Translations under genes and position numbers: made by a program | DNA from: JBAXRT01 sp037131065 | GTDB taxonomy: Bacteria > Bacteroidota > Bacteroidia > Bacteroidales > FEN-979 | Direction of reading: 5' to 3' | Assembly: GCA_037131065.1 (NCBI GenBank) | Contig: JBAXRT010000041.1 | Coordinates: 1-20,676 of the forward strand | Length of the DNA stretch: 20,676 nucleotides | Notes under the pieces: model-generated | Databases searched by the model: none | Seen by the model: the letters and a program-made list of their open reading frames with translations, nothing else | What the model was told of the DNA's origin: nothing | Shown here: positions 14,622 to 20,676 of the stretch, piece after piece | How positions within the stretch are numbered: the stretch's first letter is position 1 | Layout: every line of letters begins with the position of its first letter

Positions 14622-17600
14622 TTATTCTTTCAGCACCTTTATCCTGTAGGAAATATTGCCGGTATCGGTAAGTATAATGAAATATGTTCCGTTTTTGCGG
14701 CTGGAGAAGTCAAACTGGTAAAGATCGCCGGCGTTTTCAATCACTCCGTGTTCAATGGTCTTCCCATCAATTGAAAGGATCCTGAAGGAAAGTCTTCCGG
14801 ACGGCATCGGTACATTCACAAGTCCTTCGGTAGGAACCGGAAAAGCCGCCAGTGAACTCCTGACCTCTCCCGGGTCAGTACCAACAGGCCATTCCAGGCA
14901 ACCGATCAGGGTAAATTCAGCTGCAGATGCCCAAGGGTTTCCATTCACTTCCGACAATGCCACCAGCCTGAAATAACGGCCGGTCACTGCCGAGTCAAAG
15001 GTTATGGTCTGGGGAGCCCCGGTATTGACAAACTCTCCTGTTTTGACCGGTGATCCCCAGTTGAGAGAATCACCGCTGATGTACAATTCATAGGCCTTGA
15101 TCCTGCCGTTCTCTCCATCCTGGCGGTTGAGGTAGGCGAAACTGTAAACATTGTAGCTCCTGCCAAGGTCAACCTGGATTTCATGTGGATAGGGATCATC
15201 CCCGGTACTCCAACAGGTATGCCATATCGTCTCAGGGTCACCATCAAAACTCATGGTTGCGTAACCGGGGTAGTTGAGCTCCTCACTGTCGGCATAGATC
15301 AGGCTCCATTCATTCTTAGGCAGGTCGGCCGGGTTATTGCAGTCGTAAATGGAAGGACAGGTCGTGGCTGTGACCATCCCTGGAATTGTTTTTGAATAGG
15401 TCACTCCGTTTTGTGTCACCGACAGCGTTACACTGTATGTCTCTGGGTTTCCAAGGACAACCCTGGGATTACGGATATTGTAATTTTCAACATAAGCCGG
15501 TTCCGGTGAAATACTCCATTGCCAGGTTTTTCCGGCATGATTCAGGATGGAGTGATCGTCGAAATAGAGTGTATCCAGCATGCATTTGTAGCTGGATTTT
15601 TCAACCCAGGGATTGATGATGGGTATGAAATCCTGCTCCTGCATCGGGGATTCCCAAACGCTTCCGTTTCCGCCAACCCGCAGTTTGCTGTCCCTGTAAA
15701 AAGGCAGTGCAAGGTTCACATTCGTCCCGACCGGATAGTTGTCATCAAACGCAACCCAGTCGGCCATTCCCGGTTTACGGTAAAAAACCCTGGCCGTGCT
15801 GCCGTTTCTTGCATTGGTGAAAAGATATACCAGGTCCTCTTCAGTGGATGTCGGCTGGATCACCAGGCATTTCAGATATTCCGAGACACTTCCCGACCAG
15901 TCTTCCCATGTGTTGCCTCCATCTGCCGACCTGAATACCTTCCCGATATCTTCGGACCAGGTTCCGTTCTGGAGACAGGCATAGATCACATTTTCATCAT
16001 ATGGGGATATGGCAAAAAATAGTTTTCCCTTCCAGTTGGAGGTCCCGTTGGGCGGACTGGTCAGGGATGGTTTCAGGGTCCAGGTGTTCCCTCCATCCTC
16101 ACTCCTGTAAAGTCCTTTGTTAACGACATCTGCATAAAACACATCCGGATTATGGTAACTGATCTGGAGATAGCGTACCTGGTTGTTAAAATCATTCAGC
16201 AGGTCATAGGTAACGCCCATATCGGTGCTTTTCCAGAAACCGGTTCCCTCGCCGAGATATATTGTTCCGTAATAGTTCGGATGAAAAACCATATTTCCCC
16301 GTCGTCCGCCATATTCCTCCATGTTCGGGTATTTGCTGAATATGAACCTTCCCTCTGGTTCTCCCTCCGCACTCTCCGGCAAAATCCATCCGTTTCCCAG
16401 GTCATTGTAAGCAACATGCCGGCTTCTGCCCTGGAGAACCCATCCTGTGGGAGATTCGGCGCCTCCCATTCTCAGGGCTTTGGGCTGATAAAAATCTGCC
16501 ATTGCCGTGTTGCCGTTATGATAACGTCCTCCGACAACGATATCCTCATTCCATCCCTGGTCGAAACCCCATAGGTCAGATCCCATCAGGCCATTCACCC
16601 TGACAAAATAGTTATCCTGGCTCCCGAAATTGTCGGTTGTCAGGTTCATTCCGCCATCGGTCGAAACCCATGTTTCTCCGCCGGGAAGCATCCTGATATC
16701 CTGGATGTCGGGGTGGATACTGAAATTTCCGTAATACCCCCCGACAGCAGAAAAATTGCTGCCCCCGTTGGAGGATTTGAAGAGTGTGGTTGTTCCGACA
16801 AGGATGACATTCTGGTTGGCGGGGGAGATATCGAGTACCAGGTCGAAATACCCTTGACCATTATCCATCTGGAACGAACTTGTCCCGCCGGTAGCTATAG
16901 TGCTCCAGGTCCAACTGCTGCCAGAAACCGTACCCTTTACCAGGTATGGTTTGTTATTCTGGCACAGGAGGATCGCCAGTAGGATATTAGGATTCGCACC
17001 TGTTACGGCTAACAATCCGCCACTGGATTCAACAAAGGTCGACGGAAAACTACTTATTGTTTGGAAGGATCCTCCCCCATCCTGGGAGAGGATCACTGAG
17101 AACTTGGTTCCGGATTTTGTTAATGCATAGATAACTGAACTGTTGTTTGGCTTGATTTCAACATCATAAGCAGGGGCCGTCCATTTGTTTACCCATGTCG
17201 AACCTCCGTCGGTGCTCACGAAAAAGCCGTCGGCGGAGGCTGCAAAGATCTTCTGGGGATTACCGGGATCTATTCTGAGCCGGTCGGCATAAAAGAGGTT
17301 GCCCGAAGGGAGCAGCGGAGTCCATGTAACGCCTCCGTCAAGCGTTTTATGAACCTGGTTTCCTGCTGCAGCGTAAACAATATTCTTGTCCGATGGATGA
17401 ACCGCGATGGCCGTGACCGAACCTCCGAAAAGATAATCCGGGGCCAGCAGGGTCCAATTGATTCCCTTGTCGGTCGTCCTATTCACAAAACCTGTTTCGG
17501 TTCCGCAGTAAATGATATTGTTATCGGAGGCGGCCACATCAAAAGAGTAAACATTCACCTGCCAGGGGCAGGAGGCGGGAGGCTGGGATGAACCGGATTC

Positions 17601-18047
17601 ATTCAGCCAGAAGGTCTCTTTCGGGCCCAAAAATGTCCAGTTGGCATTTGATGCCGGCTTTGCCGGATCCTTCTCCCCTGCATTCATCTGTGTATTCCTG
17701 ATCCTTTCATAGTAATGGTTCAGGTCTGGCAAAAGGATGGTTCCATCTTCAAGTGAAAAGGGCTCTACTGCCCGGCGCCAGATCCTGAAATAGCGTATGA
17801 TGGCACTTTTTTCACCGGGATGCTGTGCAATATAAGTATCGAACCCGCGGGTTATCTCATTGAAATTCAACGTTTTTCGGTAGAGCATTTTTGCCCACTC
17901 CGGGTATGTATCGCTGAAGGCCGGCTTGTAGCTTTTGATCACGCCCGGCAATTCATCATATACCGTAAAGGTTTCCTGGCAATATGCCGGTGGATTGATG
18001 AATCCTATGACAGTAAAAATAAAGAAATGGAGAATATATCTTTTCAT
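14622..18047 (-). CDS. Large T9SS-secreted Asp-box (BNR/sortilin-like) protein with discoidin domain
   Basis: The 1141-aa product starts 'MKRYILHFFIFTVIGFINPPAYC', a signal peptide; upstream in-frame codons precede the signal and the -7 box. A ~90-residue helical N-terminal region follows, of a kind often seen before such propellers. The large central part holds about nine Asp-box-like motifs (e.g. 'KTLDGGVTW', 'STDGGSTW', 'SEDGGNTW', 'SADGGNTW') that build beta-propellers like those of sortilin or sialidases. Next are a PKD-like beta domain ('WQWSISPEPAYVEN ... PETYSVTLSVTQNG') and an F5/8 type C (discoidin) domain (about 912-1050). The last ~76 residues are a T9SS type A sorting domain ('FPVPTEGLVNV ... 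YRIKVLKE'). The protein should be exported through the outer membrane and anchored or released, where it may bind glycans. I see no sialidase catalytic residues I can confirm, so enzymatic activity is open. Confidence 0.9.
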   Translation of the reverse strand: MKRYILHFFIFTVIGFINPPAYCQETFTVYDELPGVIKSYKPAFSDTYPEWAKMLYRKTLNFNEITRGFDTYIAQHPGEKSAIIRYFRIWRRAVEPFSLEDGTILLPDLNHYYERIRNTQMNAGEKDPAKPASNANWTFLGPKETFWLNESGSSQPPASCPWQVNVYSFDVAASDNNIIYCGTETGFVNRTTDKGINWTLLAPDYLFGGSVTAIAVHPSDKNIVYAAAGNQVHKTLDGGVTWTPLLPSGNLFYADRLRIDPGNPQKIFAASADGFFVSTDGGSTWVNKWTAPAYDVEIKPNNSSVIYALTKSGTKFSVILSQDGGGSFQTISSFPSTFVESSGGLLAVTGANPNILLAILLCQNNKPYLVKGTVSGSSWTWSTIATGGTSSFQMDNGQGYFDLVLDISPANQNVILVGTTTLFKSSNGGSNFSAVGGYYGNFSIHPDIQDIRMLPGGETWVSTDGGMNLTTDNFGSQDNYFVRVNGLMGSDLWGFDQGWNEDIVVGGRYHNGNTAMADFYQPKALRMGGAESPTGWVLQGRSRHVAYNDLGNGWILPESAEGEPEGRFIFSKYPNMEEYGGRRGNMVFHPNYYGTIYLGEGTGFWKSTDMGVTYDLLNDFNNQVRYLQISYHNPDVFYADVVNKGLYRSEDGGNTWTLKPSLTSPPNGTSNWKGKLFFAISPYDENVIYACLQNGTWSEDIGKVFRSADGGNTWEDWSGSVSEYLKCLVIQPTSTEEDLVYLFTNARNGSTARVFYRKPGMADWVAFDDNYPVGTNVNLALPFYRDSKLRVGGNGSVWESPMQEQDFIPIINPWVEKSSYKCMLDTLYFDDHSILNHAGKTWQWSISPEPAYVENYNIRNPRVVLGNPETYSVTLSVTQNGVTYSKTIPGMVTATTCPSIYDCNNPADLPKNEWSLIYADSEELNYPGYATMSFDGDPETIWHTCWSTGDDPYPHEIQVDLGRSYNVYSFAYLNRQDGENGRIKAYELYISGDSLNWGSPVKTGEFVNTGAPQTITFDSAVTGRYFRLVALSEVNGNPWASAAEFTLIGCLEWPVGTDPGEVRSSLAAFPVPTEGLVNVPMPSGRLSFRILSIDGKTIEHGVIENAGDLYQFDFSSRKNGTYFIILTDTGNISYRIKVLKE

Positions 18048-18078
18048 CAGGAGAAAAAATGGATGTGGATTCCTGGTG

Positions 18079-18086
18079 CAAAGATA
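18079..18086 (-). promoter_or_regulatory. -7 box of the large secreted protein gene
   Basis: The minus strand reads TATCTTTG, matching TAnnTTTG, 31 nt before ATG 18047. It also shows that the 20 in-frame codons upstream of 18047 are not translated. No -33 TTG is evident. Confidence 0.5.
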
Positions 18087-18197
18087 GTGGAAGTGATTTA
18101 TTCGCATGCAGGATGATCTATCCGGATCTCTGCGTCTTATAAATAAAACTTTCGTCTTTCAATATTTTTTCGTATCTTGCCAACTAACGAGAGCAAG

Positions 18198-18401
18198 ATG
18201 AAGCACGATAAGTTTGATGTCCGGCAGAAAATGAACCATCCCCAGGAAGCCATTCCGCAGGCAAAGCAGCAGGCAGGTTCGACCAAGGACAAATTTCCCA
18301 TAATTCTTGACGGCGGCAAGACCATCATTTTCATTTCAGATAAAAAGAAGTCCCAGGAAACCATCGACAGGTATAATAACCGGGGATATAAGAGACCGTA
18401 A
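18198..18401 (+). CDS. Small soluble protein of unknown function (67 aa)
   Basis: The product, starting MKHDKFDVRQKMNHPQEA and ending 'TIDRYNNRGYKRP', is basic and without signal peptide or membrane segment. It has a short hydrophobic core 'FPIILDGGKTIIFISDKKKSQETI' that suggests a small beta-beta-alpha unit. Codon choice (many third-position G/C) matches the neighbouring genes, which supports a real gene. The ATG at 18198 has GAGCAAG just before it; the frame is open back to 18177. A TATCTTG sequence at about 18174, one T short of the -7 consensus, lies upstream. It is divergent from the large secreted protein gene and convergent with the response regulator. I do not recognise the family. 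Confidence 0.55.
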   Translation: MKHDKFDVRQKMNHPQEAIPQAKQQAGSTKDKFPIILDGGKTIIFISDKKKSQETIDRYNNRGYKRP

Positions 18402-18453
18402 AAAAAATTAAGGCAGATACGATCCCTTTGAGGAGGAGACCTCTGGCCGGAAA

Positions 18454-18837
18454 TTAAAATTCCCTGATCATTGAGGCGATCTTATCAAAAGCTTTCTCAT
18501 CCTTAATCACATATTGCTCGGCTCCCTTTTGAATGGTTTGCAGGGCAACGGCATATCGTTCCTGGCTTGAGAGCATTATAACATGTAATTCCGGGTAGTG
18601 TTTCTTTATCACCTGCAAAATCTCCATTCCGTTGGCAGCATCCTTCTGGACAGTATTCAGATAATAATCAAGTATGATTACATCTGGTTTTTCCGTAAGA
18701 TGCTTCAGACACTCTTCCCCGGTGCTGAACACATGGACCTGGTTCGGGGTTTTCCGGGTGAGAAAATCCGTAAGTGCATCCGTGAGCATTGTATCGTCAT
18801 CTACAATGAATATTTTTTTTGGCTTATCTAATTCCAT
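18454..18837 (-). CDS. Stand-alone response regulator receiver protein
   Basis: This 127-aa CheY-like protein is a single receiver domain. It has the acidic pocket D13-D15 ('FIVDDDTML'), phospho-acceptor D57 ('DVIILDYYLN'), the switch Ser in 'HVIMLSSQ' and the conserved Lys in 'YVIKDE'. There is no output domain, so it must act by protein contact or pass phosphate on. ATG 18837 is chosen because the receiver begins right after it; the longer frame to 18894 would run back into the kinase gene end. It follows the hybrid kinase on the same strand with 43 nt between, and a TATTTTTG box (18852-18859) in that gap may give it its own promoter. It is a good candidate for the last phospho-acceptor of that kinase. 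Confidence 0.88.
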   Translation of the reverse strand: MELDKPKKIFIVDDDTMLTDALTDFLTRKTPNQVHVFSTGEECLKHLTEKPDVIILDYYLNTVQKDAANGMEILQVIKKHYPELHVIMLSSQERYAVALQTIQKGAEQYVIKDEKAFDKIASMIREF

Positions 18838-18851
18838 CTGGGGGTTTTTTA

Positions 18852-18859
18852 CAAAAATA
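18852..18859 (-). promoter_or_regulatory. Possible -7 box between the hybrid kinase and the receiver gene
   Basis: The minus strand reads TATTTTTG, matching TAnnTTTG, 14 nt before ATG 18837. The leader would be under 10 nt and no -33 box is seen, so the match may be chance in an AT-rich gap. Confidence 0.35.
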
Positions 18860-18880
18860 GCAATTAAATATTTGGCACTT

Positions 18881-20676
18881 TTATGATAATTCACTAACGG
18901 CGCGACGGATATCAGCCAGTAACCCCCTGATATCTGATGCTATTGTTTGTGATGGTGACCCGCCCCTGCACTGTTGTTCCAGGTTAACCGACAAAGTGCC
19001 TGTTCTTTTCATTCCCATCATAATGAATTTAGTTTTAAAACCGTGAAGCTGATTAGCGACCTCCTCAAAATCACCGGCAGCCAGTACTTCGTTTACTCTT
19101 GCTAACAGGGGCGGGGCTGATTGTAAAAACATGGTAATATATTTTTGCATTTTTTTCCTGTCGCCTTCGCAAAAGGAGTACAGGTATGTCATATCTGTTA
19201 CCGTTTCCAGATCCGACGAAACTTTTTCCTCTGCTTCCCCTGTCCCCTCCAGAGTTCTAATCTTTATATCCAGAACTTCAGCAATTCCCCGGATAAGCTG
19301 GGATGCATGAAACGGCTTGGGTATATAGGAGTTCATTCCTGCCTGCCTGCACTTATCGAGGTCGGTTCGCAAAACACTTGCCGTCAAGGCAATGATCGGT
19401 ACATCTTTTCTAGGAGAAGGCAGATGTTCGCGGATGAACCTGGTTGCTTCAAATCCATTCATCTCAGGCATCTGCACATCCATTAATATCACATCAAAGT
19501 CATTTACCTTAAGTAATTCAATCGCTTCACGGCCGTCAGAAGCGGTTTCTATCGTTAGCCTGGCTTTCGATCTCAGGGTATCCTCAGCAACGATCCTGTT
19601 ATACTCATTATCATCGGCTATTAAAATTTTCAATCCATCTAAAATGCGGCCATCAATATTGGCATGAGCATCCTGTTGTTGCTGCAACCTCTCACCGGAT
19701 CCTTTTTCGAAATTCAGTACAAATGAAAAAGCTGTGCCCGCTCCTTCTTCACTGTCAATTTTTATTTCACCGCCGTATAATTCCACCAGTTGCCTGCTGA
19801 TGCTCAGACCAAGTCCTGTCCCTCCATACTTCCGTGTATCGGATGAACTGGCTTGTTTAAAGCTTTCAAAAACCATCTCAAGCTTATCTTTTGGAATCCC
19901 GATGCCGGTATCAATTACCGAGAACCTAATATTCATAATAACAGACGGATCGCCTGAAGCTAATTCAACTTTTATCTGGACGCTCCCCTTTTCTGTGAAC
20001 TTAATGGCATTCCCGGCAAGGTTTAAAATGATCTGGTTCAGTCGCACCGGGTCGCCTATCAGGACATCAGGAATGCTTTTGTCGATATCACTCAGCAAAT
20101 GCAATCCTTTTTCATCCGCTTTATGTCTCAATGTTGTCAACACCTGTTCGACAGTCTGGTGAAGCGAAAAGTCTGTTTTCTCCAGTTCCATTTTCCCGGA
20201 TTCTATTTTTGACAGGTCCAGTATGTCGTTGATGATGTGCAGAAGTATGTCAGATGATTTTTTAATTCCTTCCAGGTAATACTGCTGGTCGGTCCGTGGA
20301 TTTTTATCGATCAGCAGGCTTGTCATCCCCATCACGGCATTCATGGGGGTGCGTATCTCATGGCTCATATTAGCCAGGAACTGCTGCTTGAACCGTTCGC
20401 TCTGCTCTGCACGTTCTTTTTGTTCCAGGATCTCCTTTTGAGCGGATTGCAGGCGCAAATTGGATTTGCGCTGATTGTTATAATTCTTGAATACAAAGAA
20501 CAGTAAAACCGCAACCAGCGCCATCCCGATAAATCCCGCATAGGTATAGGTCTTTTGCTTCTGCAACCGGAGCTGGTTCAGGTTGTTTTCAACTGCGTGC
20601 TGGATGCTGTCGGTAGCCTGTTTCTTGTCAAATTCATACTTCATGGCAAGCTGGGTGAGCTTTTTATCCTTTTCAA
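18881..20676 (-). CDS. Hybrid sensor histidine kinase (TM-HisKA-HATPase-REC-HPt), 5' end outside window
   Basis: The reading frame is open to the window edge: before the Met at 20644 it continues in frame (EKDKKLTQLA), so the true start lies upstream. The visible part, numbered from that Met, has a helical region (1-30), one membrane helix (about 33-52) and a coiled-coil linker. HisKA follows with H95 in 'NMSHEIRTPMNAVMG', then HATPase ('NLAGNAIKFT', 'DTGIGI', 'GGTGLGLSIS'), a receiver ('ILIADDNEYNR', 'DVILMDVQMPEMNG', 'PIIALTAS', 'YIPKPF') and an HPt domain with the phospho-His in 'QLHGFKTKF'. All phosphorelay residues are present. The N-terminal part before the TM resembles the end of a periplasmic TPR sensor domain, common in Bacteroidota kinases of this kind; that is inference. 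The next gene encodes a lone receiver. Confidence 0.9.
   Translation of the reverse strand, partial: EKDKKLTQLAMKYEFDKKQATDSIQHAVENNLNQLRLQKQKTYTYAGFIGMALVAVLLFFVFKNYNNQRKSNLRLQSAQKEILEQKERAEQSERFKQQFLANMSHEIRTPMNAVMGMTSLLIDKNPRTDQQYYLEGIKKSSDILLHIINDILDLSKIESGKMELEKTDFSLHQTVEQVLTTLRHKADEKGLHLLSDIDKSIPDVLIGDPVRLNQIILNLAGNAIKFTEKGSVQIKVELASGDPSVIMNIRFSVIDTGIGIPKDKLEMVFESFKQASSSDTRKYGGTGLGLSISRQLVELYGGEIKIDSEEGAGTAFSFVLNFEKGSGERLQQQQDAHANIDGRILDGLKILIADDNEYNRIVAEDTLRSKARLTIETASDGREAIELLKVNDFDVILMDVQMPEMNGFEATRFIREHLPSPRKDVPIIALTASVLRTDLDKCRQAGMNSYIPKPFHASQLIRGIAEVLDIKIRTLEGTGEAEEKVSSDLETVTDMTYLYSFCEGDRKKMQKYITMFLQSAPPLLARVNEVLAAGDFEEVANQLHGFKTKFIMMGMKRTGTLSVNLEQQCRGGSPSQTIASDIRGLLADIRRAVSELS

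Noticed and set aside
14033..14671. Plus-strand 212-codon frame opposite the SDR gene
   Set aside because: It is antisense to a gene with all SDR motifs, Ser/Leu-rich in a shadow-like way and without domain signs.
15519..16022. Plus-strand 167-codon frame opposite the large secreted protein
   Set aside because: It is a shadow of the Asp-box region; no start context or recognisable motif.
1..20676. CRISPR array, transposase, integrase, restriction or other classic defence genes
   Set aside because: No regularly spaced direct repeats and no matching protein motifs were found on either strand.

Overview
The window looks like chromosomal DNA from a member of the Bacteroidota, probably an environmental Bacteroidales-like lineage. 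The signs are a type IX secretion (T9SS) C-terminal sorting domain, a Fibrobacter-succinogenes-type paralogous-domain lipoprotein, lipoboxes ending in Cys, a Cro/C1-like regulator of a kind common in this phylum, and repeated matches to the Bacteroidota -7 box TAnnTTTG with few strong Shine-Dalgarno sites. Base composition is near 50% GC in the efflux genes and clearly lower, below 40% in places, in the first 2 kb.

Layout. (1) 1-2110: two minus-strand tRNA genes, Thr(CGT) and Pro(CGG). Between them lies an AT-rich islet with a Cys-rich small lipoprotein and a MauE/DoxX-like membrane protein fused to a thioredoxin-like CPSC domain. The 3' side of tRNA-Pro holds three hairpin terminators, a 26-bp direct repeat of the tRNA 3' end, and a GC-rich palindromic segment. 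(2) 2160-7697: a plus-strand tripartite RND efflux operon (adaptor lipoprotein, inner-membrane pump, TolC-like outer-membrane factor), with overlapping genes and a -7 box in front. (3) 7809-12592: plus-strand HTH regulator, membrane PAS histidine kinase, FnIII-like/Fib_succ lipoprotein and a secreted YD-repeat-like protein. (4) 12630-13577: a minus-strand secreted 141-aa protein diverges from a plus-strand 99-aa secreted protein made of three 23-residue-period repeats and closed by a clean terminator. (5) 13576-18047: minus-strand pair, a large T9SS-exported Asp-box (BNR/sortilin-like) protein with a discoidin domain, followed by a short-chain dehydrogenase. (6) 18198-18401: a 67-aa soluble protein diverging from it. 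(7) 18454-20676: a minus-strand hybrid histidine kinase (HisKA, HATPase, REC, HPt), cut by the window edge, followed by a stand-alone receiver protein. Together they could form a four-step phosphorelay.

Most of the window is envelope biology: efflux, surface lipoproteins, secreted repeat proteins and two sensor kinases. I see no CRISPR array, transposase, integrase or obvious defence system. The most unusual spots are the tRNA-Pro 3'-end repeat region, the thioredoxin-MauE plus Cys-lipoprotein pair, and the 99-aa repeat protein.
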